Assembly (NCBI GenBank): GCA_003864495.1
Contig: PEDN01001352.1
Location: forward strand, 1,550,001-1,614,000
Length of the DNA: 64,000 nt
Direction of reading: 5' to 3'
Source: Nemopilema nomurai
Lineage: Eukaryota > Cnidaria > Scyphozoa > Rhizostomeae > Rhizostomatidae
Shown piece after piece: positions 1-13,400 of the stretch. Every line of letters starts with the position of its first letter. The first letter of the stretch is position 1. The notes beneath the pieces are model-generated. The model was not told the DNA's origin. It worked only from the letters and a program-made list of their open reading frames with translations, and did not search any database. A program made the position numbers and the translations under genes.

Positions 1-1536
1 CCTTTTAGTCTATTGGTCTGATATTTCTTCGCACATCCAAAGGTTGATGGGTGAAGCGCATGTAGAAATGTCCAATGTAGACCCATAGCTATAAGCCTTA
101 TCATAATATTCTCTTGCTAATTGCAAAGTAAATGCTCATCGAAATGCTAAGTCTGATGAGGTGAAGTCGTCATTTTCTAGCAATCTAGAGACTTGGGGCT
201 TAAGAACTTCACCTGCGCCAATTGAAATGGCGTCTTGGGAGTTAAGAGAAAGAAAGAGGCCTAGTCTTGTCTGGTTCAGAACTGTTATGTTTCATACGAT
301 AATTATTTGACGGGGAGTTGGGGACTGATAATTCTCTATAATTTCTTAAAAGTATATCTATTCCATTAATTAGGTATAGATGAATTGCACGAAAAGTATA
401 GATTTTTCCCTAACCTGTCCTTGTTTGTTACAAATCGGGTGAATCCCAGCAAAAGGCAGAAAAACATTGCAACGATTGCAGTTGAGAAAGAGATTCATGA
501 TCAAATAAGGCTTGGCAACTGGAAGTGAATGGAAGACAGAGCAATTAATCTCAACTTAGTGTGATGTTTTGCTCGCTTATGGATGGTCAACCCTTTGACC
601 ACCTGTCATGTTTACATAGAGCAAGCCCTTCCCCTCTTGACTAAAAGCAACCAACGCAATCGCCTTTGATGGGTCCTCTTTGCGTCTGCAGGAACTACGG
701 TTGTGTATTTTCATTCCGACACTAATTATCTTGTACTGACTCTTTTCTCCAAGGTGCCCACGCTGGTTTTGCGTGCAGCGTGCGGAGGTAAAGTCAGATG
801 GCGTAAGATGATAAATGATAAAAACGTATGCAATCAATTACGCAAATCAACACGTGATAATTTAAAATAAAAAGCCTAATATACTTTTTAATTAAGACTT
901 ATAGCTAATACACAAAAATAACCCAATTAGGAGAAACAGTATTTGCCGTCCATCGGTTAGTGGCGATTGTCGCAGCGTGGTTGCTCAAAGCTTGTTTCCT
1001 ATGAGAATGTTGGATGCGCTATGAGATGTGGAATTTGCAAGTTTGCAGGTCTAATAATAGATAAAATTAGTCGTAAAAGACTATGTTTGAAAATCTAAAG
1101 CTACAAAGAAATGTTTTCCAGATATAATTGCTTTTCTTCTCCTTCAAAGAAAAACAATTAATTTAAATGAAGTCCAGACTTTGTATATTATCGAACTTTG
1201 CTATTAAGCATGAAAATATATTAAATAAATTAAGGGGAAAAAATTGGCAGTTTTGGCAAAGGAATCAATTAGGCCCCTAAACCTGATTCCTTAGGCTCGT
1301 CAAAGCGAAATCAATTGATACTTTTGACTATAGCAAGCAAGATTTGCTACTGATAACGATTGATACATAATAACGACATCATCTCGTATTGGTAATAATA
1401 AAGACGTTTGCAGAGTTGCTTGTTTCAAACTGGCAGCGGTTCCGACTTGCATGTCTAACCACAACTAGGCCTGACTGTTATGAAAGCAAACTGATTTAAT
1501 GCCTCGCGGAATAAGATTAAATGGTTCTCGTTTCAG
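1..1536. other. 5' flank / possible upstream intron of the Dispatched-like gene
   Basis: AT-rich DNA with no coding stretch I can support. The open frame on the minus strand near 577-837 has no recognisable features. The first recognised Dispatched exon begins with a good acceptor (polypyrimidine run then TTTCAG, ending at 1536) in phase 1, so a 5' exon with the cytoplasmic N-terminus may lie in this stretch or beyond the left edge. I could not locate it. Alternatively the ATG at 1521 is the true start, five codons before the acceptor-like site. Confidence 0.4.
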
Positions 1537-4500
1537 GTATCACGCTGGGCATCCAACTAAGCACTGTTCTGGCAACGGCCATTCTTTATCTCATTGGCTA
1601 CGATATCTTGCCCTATGATTTTGGAAAAGTGCCACTGAACTTGGAGAAGGATGCCACCAAATTGAGAGCAGATGCATTCAACTTTGTGAACCAAGACACG
1701 CGGATAAATCTGCTGCCAACGACGATTCTAGGACAGTCCGAGCGCTCTCTCAGATACTCACCCATTGAAGTGTTTTTCAGCCTCAAAGATAAAAACATAC
1801 TTACCACTAAGAATCTCAAGGACATTGATAATACGGAAAAAAGGTTGTACAGTAGTCAGACATACCAGAAATCAATTTGCAACATCAACTATCTTACGAG
1901 AAATTGCAGCCTGCCATTGTCGATAATTAGACTCTTTGATGGGACATACAGAAAGCTGAGTCCTGATCTATTCGATCCAGAGTTCAAGAATATAGATAGG
2001 GTGCTTAGAGTTGCTAACAACATAAGCATTACGCGGGCACTTGTAGCATTTAGTCTTGACATCCACTTGGTTATTAACAAGGATGTCGTGCGTGCCAAAT
2101 GCGTTCGCTCTGTGATATTCAACGGCTTTCCCTTGAAAGGCTATAAGCATGCTGAGGATAGAAAGGAGGAACAGACCGACAAGCTAAACAAACACATCCA
2201 GCAGGCATTTGCAGATACGCTGGAGAACATGTACAAAAACGGCATTGGTGGCATGGATCTGTACTACAACAACCTGGCATTGTTTTTCGATGCCATTGAC
2301 AAGCAAATTATTTATGACTTGCTCCTTGCTGCAGGCAGCTTCTTGTTCATCTTCTGCTTCATCTGGATCAACACTGGATCACTGTGGATTACAGGCTGGG
2401 CCCTTCTGGGCATCCTCACCAACTTCTTCGGTGCGAATCTCGTTTACCGAGTACTGCTTGACTTCCGGTACATTGGTATATTCCATGTCTTGTCGGTGTT
2501 CATCATCCTGGGGATTGGCGCAGATGACGTCTTTGTCTTCTTCAACACGTGGAAGTTGATGGAGCAGCGCAAATACCCAAATCTGATCATCCACCTGACG
2601 GAAACATTCCGGTGTGCTGCCAGTGCAATGTTTGTGACGTCACTAACGACAATGGCTGCCTTTCTCGCCAGTGCAGCGTCACCGCTACTTGCAGTTTCTT
2701 CCTTTGGAGTATTCTCTGGTGTGTAATACCTACACCTTCTATCCTAAATTATTGCTGCAATCAAGACCATATACTTGAACTTGCAAGTTCACTTGAAAAA
2801 AGCTAAAGCGTACAGGGAGCCTACTCTTCCTGAAAGGAACTCGTAGAAAAGATTGGCCTGAGAAAAGTAAAAGATTGTCCATTTTTTGGAAAATGAACTT
2901 GTATTAATGCTTATCGATATTGGAAATATGAATCGGTTCGAAATCACTTTTTTCCTAGGTTTCATTTGCCGGTTTAAATAGACAAACACTTATTTTGTTT
3001 TGAGAGAGACAAATGTCTATTTTGTTTTATGAGAGACAAATGTCTATTTTGCTTTAAGAGAGACAAATCTCTATTTTGTTTTAAGAGAGACAAATGTCTA
3101 TTTTGTTTTAAAAGAGACAAATGTCTATTTTGTTTTAAGAGAGACAAATGCATGTTTTGCTTTGCCTGCTGCATTTGTCGCCGCCATATTATTAAAGATA
3201 AATTTGAACAGGTGGTTGCTCGAAAAGCCAGACATGGTGAAAGAAGGATTAAGTAAATTGAAGATAAATAGGAACATTTCTAAGATGAAGATTTTGATGT
3301 CTAAGATAAGCTTAGAACTGTAGACTTTAACTTTCGTCTGCCAGCTTAGCCTTGTCGAGCATAAATAAGCAACATAGGTCAAGAAATTTCAAATCTAACA
3401 GCATCTGCTTCGAGGCTAATGACAACAAAACTGCTGCGCCAACTTCTTGCTAGAATGAAAGCTTTCCTTGATTCCTACGCCTTGATTGGCTGTTTTGTGA
3501 ACGCACCTACCTAGGTGGGTTACATATACATACGATCTACCGCATTATCAGTCAATGGCTAAAAGCATTCTAGGCTTGTATGAAATATGTTATGCGGCCA
3601 ATTGCCATGAAATAACAGCCAAGGGTTATGAGGAATAACATTGGGTTATGAGCTTACTTTATAAGTTATATTCTAAGCTTTGGAACCAACTCTGTGCTTT
3701 GAAACAATAGTTTTGAGTGTAACAGCTAAAATTGCACGTAGCAAATGCTCGGAAATAATAAACTGTGTTTGATTTCAGGTATCCTAGTTCTGGTCAACTA
3801 CATTTCTATCTGCATATTCTTCCCAAGTGTGGTAGTAACCTACCATTTCTTCTGGCAAGACTGCAAAGTAACATGCAAAAAAGCAAAGCAACAAGACTTG
3901 AATCCGGATGACGACCAACAAGAAACAGCTCAATTGCAGAGAAAGAACAGATTCATCAAGCCAATTGGTGAACTATTTAAGATTGTCGTTGACTGGTTCG
4001 AAGGCCCCTATGTTGATTACGTCATTCTACATCCAGTCGTCCGCTGGGTTGTATTGGCTTTCTTCTTGGCTGTTAGCATTGTGTTTTTGTCGTTTGCTGT
4101 GCAGCTGCGACCAGACGAAGAACAGGTAAAGTAACTTTTACATTTCAGCCTATTTTGACGCCCTTGAATGCAGTCGATTAGCTTCGTTTTTCTTGCGTAA
4201 TAAAAATCTATTTTTTTAATGTTTTTTCATTGGTAAGGTGCAAGTTTGGAAGCCTGGGACCAACTGGCATGACATACGTCATATTCGAGTGAAGAACTTT
4301 AAAGAGTCTGGAGAGGGGAGCAATGTTATTCGTGTTTACTTGATCTGGGGTCTTGGGCTGCAAGATAGAAGAAAATGCCATTTCACAGACTACAAATGTA
4401 GAGGGGAAACTATATTCGATGATGATTTCGATTTGAATGCACCAAATTGTCAGCTTTCAGTTTTGGTGAGTAAATTCAAAGTGATGATTGAGATTGCGCA

Positions 4501-7500
4501 AATTGTTGCGTGTGGAAGAACTAGGCTTTTAAGATTTTTAAAAATGCATACGATTGAAGCACAATATATTAACAAGACTTTCTAAATTTCAGTCGCCTTA
4601 GTTCTTAATTAGAAGATCAGAGCTTGGAGATTATAAAAAGCATTTTTTGCATTTGCCTTAATTTTGGATCAAATTAAGAGAACATTGCCTGGTAGTATGC
4701 CTAAAGCCGCATTTGTAACTCTTGTTTCCAATAGGAGTTCTGCAAGCGCCTCAAGTCTCTTAGTCAGAAAGAGGCAGAGAAACTAAAAATACGTAGAAGT
4801 GTTGCTACTGGGGAGCTTGAAGTCTCGTGTTTCATGGAAAAGATGCAGTCATTTTTAACTGTAAGTGTACCTCTAGTGTTCTTCTTTTCTTTCTTTAACA
4901 AGCAACATTTTCGACTTAATAATTCAGAACTCCTATGAGTTTTTCCCTATCACATAGCTGGTGTGTTGTCAAATTGTTGTCAAACAATTTTCTATTTGTT
5001 TATATTATGTTTAGGCACCTGTCTTCTAAACTGCCACTGGAGTTTATGAAGACTGTTAAGCTTATTGGACTCCTGCATTCCCGTTTTCCTTGAATACTCT
5101 TTCGATAATCGCATTAAGTGCTTACCACAATGCATACCACAAGCTTGCTCTGCAGCGCCCAAACAGCATCGATTTCTTATGACTGATGGATATATAGAAA
5201 TCTTAAATCTTTTTCCAGACTGAAACCGAAGCGCACAAGTTCCCCAACGGAGCAAACATCTCTTTACCAATAGATGCACAGAAGGCAAAGCTATTGATGA
5301 AGACTAGGCCTATAGTCTACAACGAAACGATGCTGAGCGCCGACTACAAGCGTTTCTTCGAAGTTGGCCTTGGCTACTGGCTTTCGAACGGAGGCAATCC
5401 CAATCCTAGCTACAACTATTTTGTTTATGGCAATTGGATTGGAGGCTCGCTGGACCCAACAGCTAAGCCTAATCTAATGAACCCGCGCTCAAAGTTGACA
5501 GCCATGGCACAAGGTAGGAAATTCAAAGCACTTACAAGGAATTCTCTCCAAGCAGCTAACTTCCTTGTTAATGTCATTTGTTGATGCAAGATCAATCTAG
5601 ATTACTATGACTATCAAATAAATTTGTATAGAAGCGCACCATAGTGCCTACTGTTAATGTACAGTAAACATTATTGAAAATTTATTTTAAGCAACGATTT
5701 TCAAAGCCCCTGAGTATGCTATTGTATTAGTATCGATCTCATCCCAATCGTGTTACTTCATTCAAACAAAATCTCAAACTCAGATCCTTTAAATCCCTGA
5801 AGAGCCAGATAGCTTATAGCCAAAGGCAATGTAATCTGTAAAATTATGCTTTTAATTTTTGATGGCTGCTTCGAATTCATAGGAGGACGATTTGGCAATC
5901 GCTTGCGTTATGCCGCAGTTGTGGTAAATACTTCCTTGACTGGAGCAACCTTGAAGTACCAAGAAGGAAACAAAGTCTATGATAATTGGGAGAAGTTCGT
6001 CGCAAAGCAGGTTTGTCTGCATTACCATACCATCATTAACTTAGCAAACACCCTTATTTTTGACAGAAGCTGCATATTAAAGTTGGCCTAAACGATTGGG
6101 ACTTTGGACAGTGGCAAGAAATATTGCAACTTATCTCAGATTGTAACATACAAGAATGTAGAAGTTGATAGGTCTTTCGCCAAGCAATAGCGAAGTTTGA
6201 AAGAGACATTGGTAGCTTCCAATCACCTTTTGACCAATCACCATCATCATAGATGATTGTATACTATATTATAATTGCATAACAAACTATTTCTCTATAG
6301 ACGGCCGAAATGCCACGCCATTGCAAGAACGTATTTCAATGCACGCCAGAATGGAACAACTGGCACTGGCTGAAGGTGCAGTGGGTGAGTTTCTTCATTT
6401 CTTACAGAACCAAACTAAGAACTGAATGACGCTGTGTCTCTTTTTAATTCAGTCCTTTCTTATCATTACTTGATATGCAATCAATGAACTCCAGCAATCG
6501 TGCGCAAGTGAATGGTAGTATAAGTGCATTTCTTCTTCTTAAAGTAAGAATAATGTTTCTCATCCTCATTTTGCTGCATCAAGTAAGCTTTTTGTTATGT
6601 TCTATTGCTCAGAATATATAGAAGCAAATTTGGCAAAATCTTACACCTAAGAACTGTTTAGGTCATTGAAATAATAACATTGAAAATTAGGTACGCTTCG
6701 TCCGACACTCCTCAGAGCATTCAATTGAAAATAGTATAGAAATGAGTTGAAAGTAACACTTAATAGTGGCTACCAAGGCGTGGCTACCAAGGCGTGGCTA
6801 CCAAGGCTGGACTTATCTAGTTTTGTTGTTCCACCCTGAAAGACCTGATCCAAGCAACCGAGCCCTGTGAGCCACGTCTTCTGTCAGCCACGGTCCACCA
6901 CTGCCTAGAAGCATTCACTTCGTCAGAGTAACGCATCGTTTCTCGTTACAGGTTCTGCTTGTCGGTGCAGTGCAGGGTATCGTCATTGGTCTTTCGCTGG
7001 CTCTTCCCGTCCTGATATTCACAACCTGCAACTGGATGATCGGCCTACTGGCTGCGCTCACCATAGCGCTGATCACTAATGCCGTTGTCGGCCTAATCCC
7101 GCTGCTCGGCTGGAAACTGGGCATCATGGAATCACTGAACCTTACACTGGTCGTCGGTCTTGCCGTCGACTACTGCGTGCACCTGGCAGATGGGTACGTC
7201 CGCTCCAATAAGACCAGACGCGTGGACAGGTTGCGAGACATGCTGAGAACGGTCGGGGTATCGGTGCTTTCTGGAGCCTGCACAACCCTCGGGGCATCTG
7301 CATTTATGCTTGGCTCTCAGATAATGTTCTTCTGTCAGTTTGGGATTTTCATGTTCTGCACAATCGGCTTCTCGATCATATTTGCGCTTGGCTTCTTCAC
7401 CGTGGTGGTTGGCTTTATAGGCCCAGAAGGCGAAAGAGGGTCTCTAAGGCAATGCATCACGTGCTTTTTGCCAAGGCGCAGTGAAGGAGAGAATAGAAAC

Positions 7501-7680
7501 GAGTTCTCCGTGCAGGAGTTCTGTGACGTCAAATCGGGTTGCAGTGCTTCTGCAGACAGCCCTGAGCGGCCTATGCCGGGACATTTAGGGGGTTTTTACA
7601 CCCCAACAATTACCCATGATGGCGACAGGGTGAAATTTAAAGTTCCCAAAATTCCAGACTTGAAGGAAGAATTGAACTGA
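1537..7680 (+). CDS. DISP: Dispatched-family RND/SSD transmembrane protein, 5' end unresolved
   Basis: Polytopic membrane protein related to Dispatched, which exports lipid-modified Hedgehog from producing cells by a cation-driven RND mechanism. Exons by splice consensus and unbroken phase: 1537-2718, 3779-4125, 4238-4465, 4735-4860, 5219-5513, 5883-6010, 6301-6384, 6952-7680; about 1039 codons. Exon 1 carries TM1, the first extracellular domain and most of the sterol-sensing-type block, with GIGADDVFV in TM4 near residue 327. Exon 2 continues with GILVLVNYI and TM6. Middle exons encode the cysteine-containing second ectodomain. The last exon encodes TM8-TM12, with GLAVDYCVHLADGY near residue 865, typical of Dispatched. 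Both acidic TM motifs are retained, so a working transporter is expected. Introns over 300 bases hold tandem repeats (2981-3164, 6766-6807) or nothing visible. Paralogue identity (DISP1/2/3) is not settled. A phase-1 first exon suggests a missing N-terminal exon; ATG 1521 is the alternative start. Confidence 0.88.
2981..3164. repeat. 27-bp tandem array, about 6-7 copies, in Dispatched intron 1
   Basis: Units share AGAGACAAATGTCTATTTTG followed by TTTTAAG with small changes; the period is 27. The core AGACA-AA-TGTCT is an inverted repeat. Because 27 is divisible by three and the unit lacks stops in some frames, it opens artificial reading frames on both strands (repeating RDKCLFCFK on +, KQNRHLSLL on -). 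It lies within the 2719-3778 intron, so it is very unlikely to be translated. Confidence 0.9.
6766..6807. repeat. Three exact copies of a 14-bp unit
   Basis: GTGGCTACCAAGGC is repeated three times head to tail in the last intron of the Dispatched-like gene, about 145 bases before the final acceptor. It is more GC-rich than the surrounding intron. Confidence 0.9.
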
Positions 7681-10497
7681 GTATAGTATCTCAAAAAAGT
7701 TTTAAATTTGGGAGGAGTTGGGAAAAATTTGTAGACTGAAACACAATGGTGAGCAGACAGACCTTGACCACAGTGCTTGCGAGAATCTTGGATACTTTAT
7801 CACATAGGATCTTCCCACATCACAGCCCATTAACAAGCTGTCGGATCTAAACGTTTTCTTGAATTTAAGAATACCCATGTCTGATAAACAGATTTCTTAT
7901 ATTGGTGGCTTTTGCAATAGGTACAAGGACCAATTGAAACTTGGTGAGGTCGTTGCTAGGTCTAACGAACTGACAAGAATCTTTTAATAATAATGTCCGC
8001 ACTAAATGTGATGAATTCAGTGATTAAAATTTGAACAATAGATAGAGAAGCCATGAGGGTAAATTTTTATGGAATATTTACTTGACAATTTTTATTGAAA
8101 GTTTATGAAACTTGGTCACTGATAAGCATTACCAATGGCTTGAATAATAGTTCCGTGAAAGGCAAAAACGAGAAATTTTACTGCAGAATTTGAACAGGCA
8201 TGGAAAGAGGGCTTGTAAATATCAAAAATTATTTCATTTTGGACATTAGCAATGAAATTTCTAGGAAGGGGCAACGCAAGACTTTTTCCGATACAAGTCG
8301 TCGTCTAACTGTATAAGAGTTGATATGCCTCGGCAGAGGCCTAATTTTTGACACATTGCGTACCGTGTGGCCTGCCATCAACACCCTTACAAGGCCGACT
8401 AAAAGAATAGGCCTAATTTTACTTATGTTTACATTCTCAAAATGGAAAGCTATCCATTGAAAATTCCACTTTTGTGCAGGAATATAAAGATAATTTTTCA
8501 GGTGGAAGTATGCATTATAGCTGCTTAGATTGAATTGGCATAGAATGTAATGGTAGCGTGGTCAAAATCTGCAAACATGACAAAGGTGTTGCTCAGAATA
8601 AATGGCAAAGTATTTAGCAAAGCAGGAGCGCTGGGAGCACTGCTGACAAGCTTTTGAATGAGGAATTGGACAGTTCTAAAAAGAGGACTTTGCTGCCATG
8701 AATTTGATCCACAATGGACACTGCTTAAAACAGTAAGAGTAACTTCCAAGCCCGCAGGCTACTGTGCATCCAGTGGTTTGATCATAAATTCTGTGGTAAG
8801 AGGTTCAGCTGCTCGCCTTGTTGTATCCAGTCCCGAGAAAGTTGTTTCCCCATTAGCAAATGTTGCCGTTAGTGTTTGGTAGTATGGCTAAATAAAATTT
8901 AGCATCTTGCAGGACTGCAGAATTAATGTATACAGACAAACCTTCCTGGAGTGCAGATGTCATTATACGATTACACTTATTTATTGATAGGACGACCTTT
9001 TTTGAATTCTAGTGTAAGAAATTTTGAAGAGATTGTTTTTTCAAGTACTTTTAATAACCTTCCTTTTGTATTTATTTATTTGCATATTGAATTTTTTATT
9101 GCATTAAGCTAATGTTATGACAAATAAACTGGAAATAGCTTCTTTTTTGTTATTTTCCTTGAATTCAAATAAAGACAAAAATGCAAAACAAGGTATGGTA
9201 CGATGCCTAGAAAGAAATGGATTTACTGCCTTAAGGCAATGCTTTTGCATGCGAACGGAACTCGTCTTGGGGCCACTTAAATATTCATTATCATCCAATG
9301 ACACTTGTATACTTTTTGCCTGTTTAACTCCAGTGAGTTTTGCAACTACATATTCCAAAGTTCAACCTCAACTTAATGGTAAACGTTTTGTAGAACATTG
9401 CGCAGTGATGGGAAAATACTTCACCATTTATAAATAATGGCATTGGTATTTTGAAAAGTAACATCAGTTGGAAATGTTTTTCCGTAACTGGATGTTGTAG
9501 GCCAGTGAATAGAAAAGCACCTAGATTTCACCCCTGCCTCATTCATGGCTAGAACAAAAGCCTTTACTCTAACAGTGGCTATTGCACTTAAGAAAGGAGA
9601 TATTTAAACTTCAGATCAAAAAGACTCAACGTCACTTACGATGAGAACAAAATCCAATGGATCAATTAAGAACGGGGCAATGATTTTAAAAGCTTAGTCG
9701 GTCATGCTATTGTTGTCAAATTCTCACTCACGAGGAAAGCATTTCCCAGAGCGTTCATCGTCTCATACCACGGTGGCAAGGCCAATTCTATGCAGGTCCG
9801 TTCAAAGTATAAGTTACTGTTAACACCTTTTTCACTAAGCTCACCTATTCACATATTGATCAGGTATAAAGCTCCAAAGACTTTTTTGAAAGACGCTTTG
9901 ATAGTTCATTTTCTGCCATAAACCTTATGGTTTTCATAGTTTCTTACGTGGTATTCATTGGCTGTCTTTCGTGAAAGATGCCTTCTTTCAATGTTAGGTT
10001 GATCCTTGATATTTATGAAACTTCCCTTTCATCGTGAAGGGAGTTGGCGAAAATATCTAAGCACAAAAGTGTAATAAGGTGACGAAATCAAGAAGGAATG
10101 CTTCACTTTAAAATTATAGACAAGATTATTCCACAGCAAAACAAATTTCGAAATTGGTATTTATTCATGAGAATTCCTTTACTTCGCCAAATTGATAAGT
10201 TCTTATTCAAAAATGATAGTTATGTTTCCATTCTTTCATACCGAGAAGAGAGGAAAATAATGAAATCTAATCTGGTTGACAATTTCTATTTGTCGATGAA
10301 CGGACGCCATTATTAAGCGATTGTCTTTCCTTGCTACTTCGGGCCGTCGCGTACGAACACCCATGTTCATTTGTTCGTGACTCAAAATAAATTAGGCATC
10401 CGCAACGAGTTAGGCCCATCATGTTGATTGTTAGTTGACTGGCGACTTGAGCACTCATCTACAGAAACAATTCTAGCAAAATGTGTTTTGGAGTATC
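7681..10497. other. Intergenic region between the Dispatched-like gene and WDR20
   Basis: Contains the 3' UTR of the upstream gene and the promoter/5' UTR of WDR20. There is no supported gene. The stretch 8525-8963 reads like decayed coding sequence on the minus strand (separate entry). Open frames at 9104-9437 on both strands and at 10098-10316 are composition-driven and match nothing I know. Confidence 0.5.
8525..8963 (-). pseudogene. Possible decayed coding remnant, minus strand
   Basis: On the minus strand an open stretch from about 8963 (MTSALQEGLSVYINS...) runs into a stop after one frame, then continues in a neighbouring frame for about 115 codons interrupted by one TAG near 8760, down to a stop at 8525. 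The residue mix (alternating hydrophobic and polar, e.g. FRTVQFLIQKL, FVMFADFDHATITFY) is more protein-like than neighbouring open frames. The family is unknown. It could be a transposon-derived or gene fragment, or chance; the evidence is composition only. Confidence 0.2.
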
Positions 10498-13400
10498 ATG
10501 GCTGGCGCAAAGAATATGCAAAATGAAGTGAAAACGCAGTTCTGTACCAAGGAGGGATGCTACAAACTGCTTCAACTCTCCGACTACTCTAGGCCCCTGA
10601 GACCGTCAAGCGGCCCTCCCAATAACGTTCCGGTCAGACTGTCATTCGTTACCGTAAAAGATGGGACAGAATGTGAAGACAAGATCGCTTTCAACGTTGG
10701 AAAGGATATGTACTTCTGTAATTTTAGGGGCATCAAGAAGGTATGCACGCGTCAAATTATCATTGCTTTTGTAATCGTTGAGATACAAACTGTTACCAGC
10801 CACAAACCCTTTCCGCCATAAACCAAACCACCTTAATAGGAAATACGTTAACAAGATTTCTAAAGAATAAATGCAAAGTTGTTGGCCAACACAAACACTT
10901 CAGTTATAGTTATTCTTCCTATTCTGCCAATGGCAGATGGCTTGATAATCTTGTTTGTAAATTTGGTGGGTGTTACCGACCTATGATCAGTCTATAGACG
11001 GTATCTTCAATATTTTGACATTCTACCAATATTTTACAAGTTTCTAATAACATCTTCAATAGCAAAAAGGAAAAAAAATTGCAGCTTGTTCAATTACTTT
11101 GAAATGCTCAGTCTTGATGTGTATACATTGAAACTTGTTTCCTTTTATATTCACATTGATTAGAGTGTTTAGTAGGAGCAAAAAAGCAAAATTGAGGTTG
11201 TTTTATTTTCATGCTATCAGTAAACTTCTGATGGAGACAAAAACTAAAACATTTAAAGGTCTTTTTTAGTATTTGCTAAATAGACAATATGTTGACTCTA
11301 CATGTAACACATAGTATACAGACTACTTATAAAAGCAGAAAACTTTGTCCTTCAATGCATTTCTTTATATAGGTTTGCTAGGCATCAATTTAATGACTTC
11401 TGTAACTCTTCATTTATACCAACAGATTATAGTCATGTTGTCTGCAACAGATTCTGAGTCGCAATGTTTAGGCCAGTTTTTATTAGTTGTGCAATAGTTT
11501 ATGATAGACACATCTACACAGTTATGTATTAGGTCTATGCATGGGCTTGTTTTTCTTATGTTTTTCACTCTATAGTCCTAGGAATTTATAAATTTCTTTT
11601 CAAGCTTTCTGTATTTTTCATCTGTTTCTTAAAACCTAGAGTATTTAGGCAAGGTAGTTTTTTGTTCATTTTTAAAAAGAATGTACCAGTAATTGCTCTT
11701 GAAGAAAAGCCACTTGAGCCCTAAGCCACTTGTGTGGGCAGTATCTCTCAAAATTGCGCAAATGACTTGAAAATTCTCTGAAAGTCATTTGCGTCAAAGA
11801 GGTCAAAGAAAGTTACTGTAGCATCTAGAAGACATCAGTGAAACAAAAAGGGACTCAGTATTGAGCCCTGATGAACCCCAACTCTAATGTCAGAGTTCTT
11901 AGAATACTAATCCTTGATAAGCATTATTGATTTTGGTTGTCCACTTTTTTTCAAGGTGAACTGTTATCTATATGGAGAAGATATTTTGATCTGTGTTCTT
12001 ATAAATAGCTGCTGCATTCACTTAAGCCTTTACATCCCCAGAATTTATATTCATGTTACATGATTTAGAATTTCTGTTATGCTTGCATGGAATCTGATTA
12101 TTCACATAAATGATCTAGAGAAATTATGAAGCCATTTTCTATATATATTTATCTTATTATTTTAGGCTCCTGATCCATGTCACCCCATAGACAGACGACC
12201 ATACAAAGGACCACAGCCATCATGCCATGATATCAATCTTATGACAAGGAGGTCAGATATGCTTGAAATCTTGATTGGTTTCACTGGGGGACAAATACAG
12301 TTGATGGATCCAATAAAACGTGAATGTCTAAAATGTTTTAACGAAGAGGTATGACTGTTTTTATTTCCCCTTTTCTGAAGTTATGATTTCTAGCAAAAGT
12401 TATTATATAAAACACTCCACTTTCATTCTTCACTACCAAAGGGAACAAGTTTTTCTTCAAAAATCCAAGATGCTAAGAGTCTTGAGCTAGGTGTCATATG
12501 GAAATATTGCTAACTCTTTTATTCTGACGGAAACACATGCAAATTTATTTTGAATAAGGGCCATAGTCTGTTCATACAGCCTATTAACTCTGTTTTTTTC
12601 ACTTGTGTATCATGTGACCTTTTTCTTTTATTCATTAACTTCATGTATAAATTTGTCATGTTCCATATAAAAGAAGTAAAAAAATTGCTTTATTTCTGCT
12701 TGTAGCAGGCTGCTACAACTTGTTATTTGCTCTTGACATTTATTTCTTAGTATGTATATCAAAGTATTGAAACATGAAGCTACCCTGTCAAAAGCTAGAC
12801 AAGTTTACATGTTCAAAAATCAAAGCAACCTCTGAAATATCCAAAGTTCGAGAATCATTTATAGAGTGCACACTTGAATGAATTTAACTGCTGCTAAAAA
12901 GCTAAAGCATCGATTTGTATGTGAGGGTTTACAAGTTTGTTAGCATAGGTCCTCTTGGCATTATATCTTCACAAGCTTGTGTACAAAAACCTGGCTAACG
13001 TTTACTCTGACATAGATGGTAGTGCAGCAGAGGCACAAGATATGAGCATTAATGAGTTAAAATTCACTCATTTAAGAAGTTTTGGTTCACTAGAGCCGAT
13101 TTACCAACATAAATTGCTACCTGCTTTTGCAAATGTTCAAGTTACGCATGTGACCATTCATAGTTTGCAAGCCTAAATGTAGCTTGATATCAAATCAGCT
13201 TACATTTGAGAAAGCCTGCTTAGAAAGTGGCTTTAAATGAATGTGGGGATTGGTCAATTAATATCATCAATTGCTTTTTATTTTCCTGTTTTGAGGCATT
13301 TGAATTATGCATGTTTGGTGACCAAATTCAATAATAGTATGATTTTCTGAGCAGAGAATTTATATGTTCAACATTAATCCTTCCCTTCTTTACAATAGAA

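Noticed and set aside
577..837. 86-codon minus-strand open frame
   Set aside because: No family motif, no splice context, and composition like the AT-rich flank.
2974..3256. Open frames on both strands through the 27-bp array
   Set aside because: Produced by a repeat whose period is divisible by three inside an intron; not a protein.
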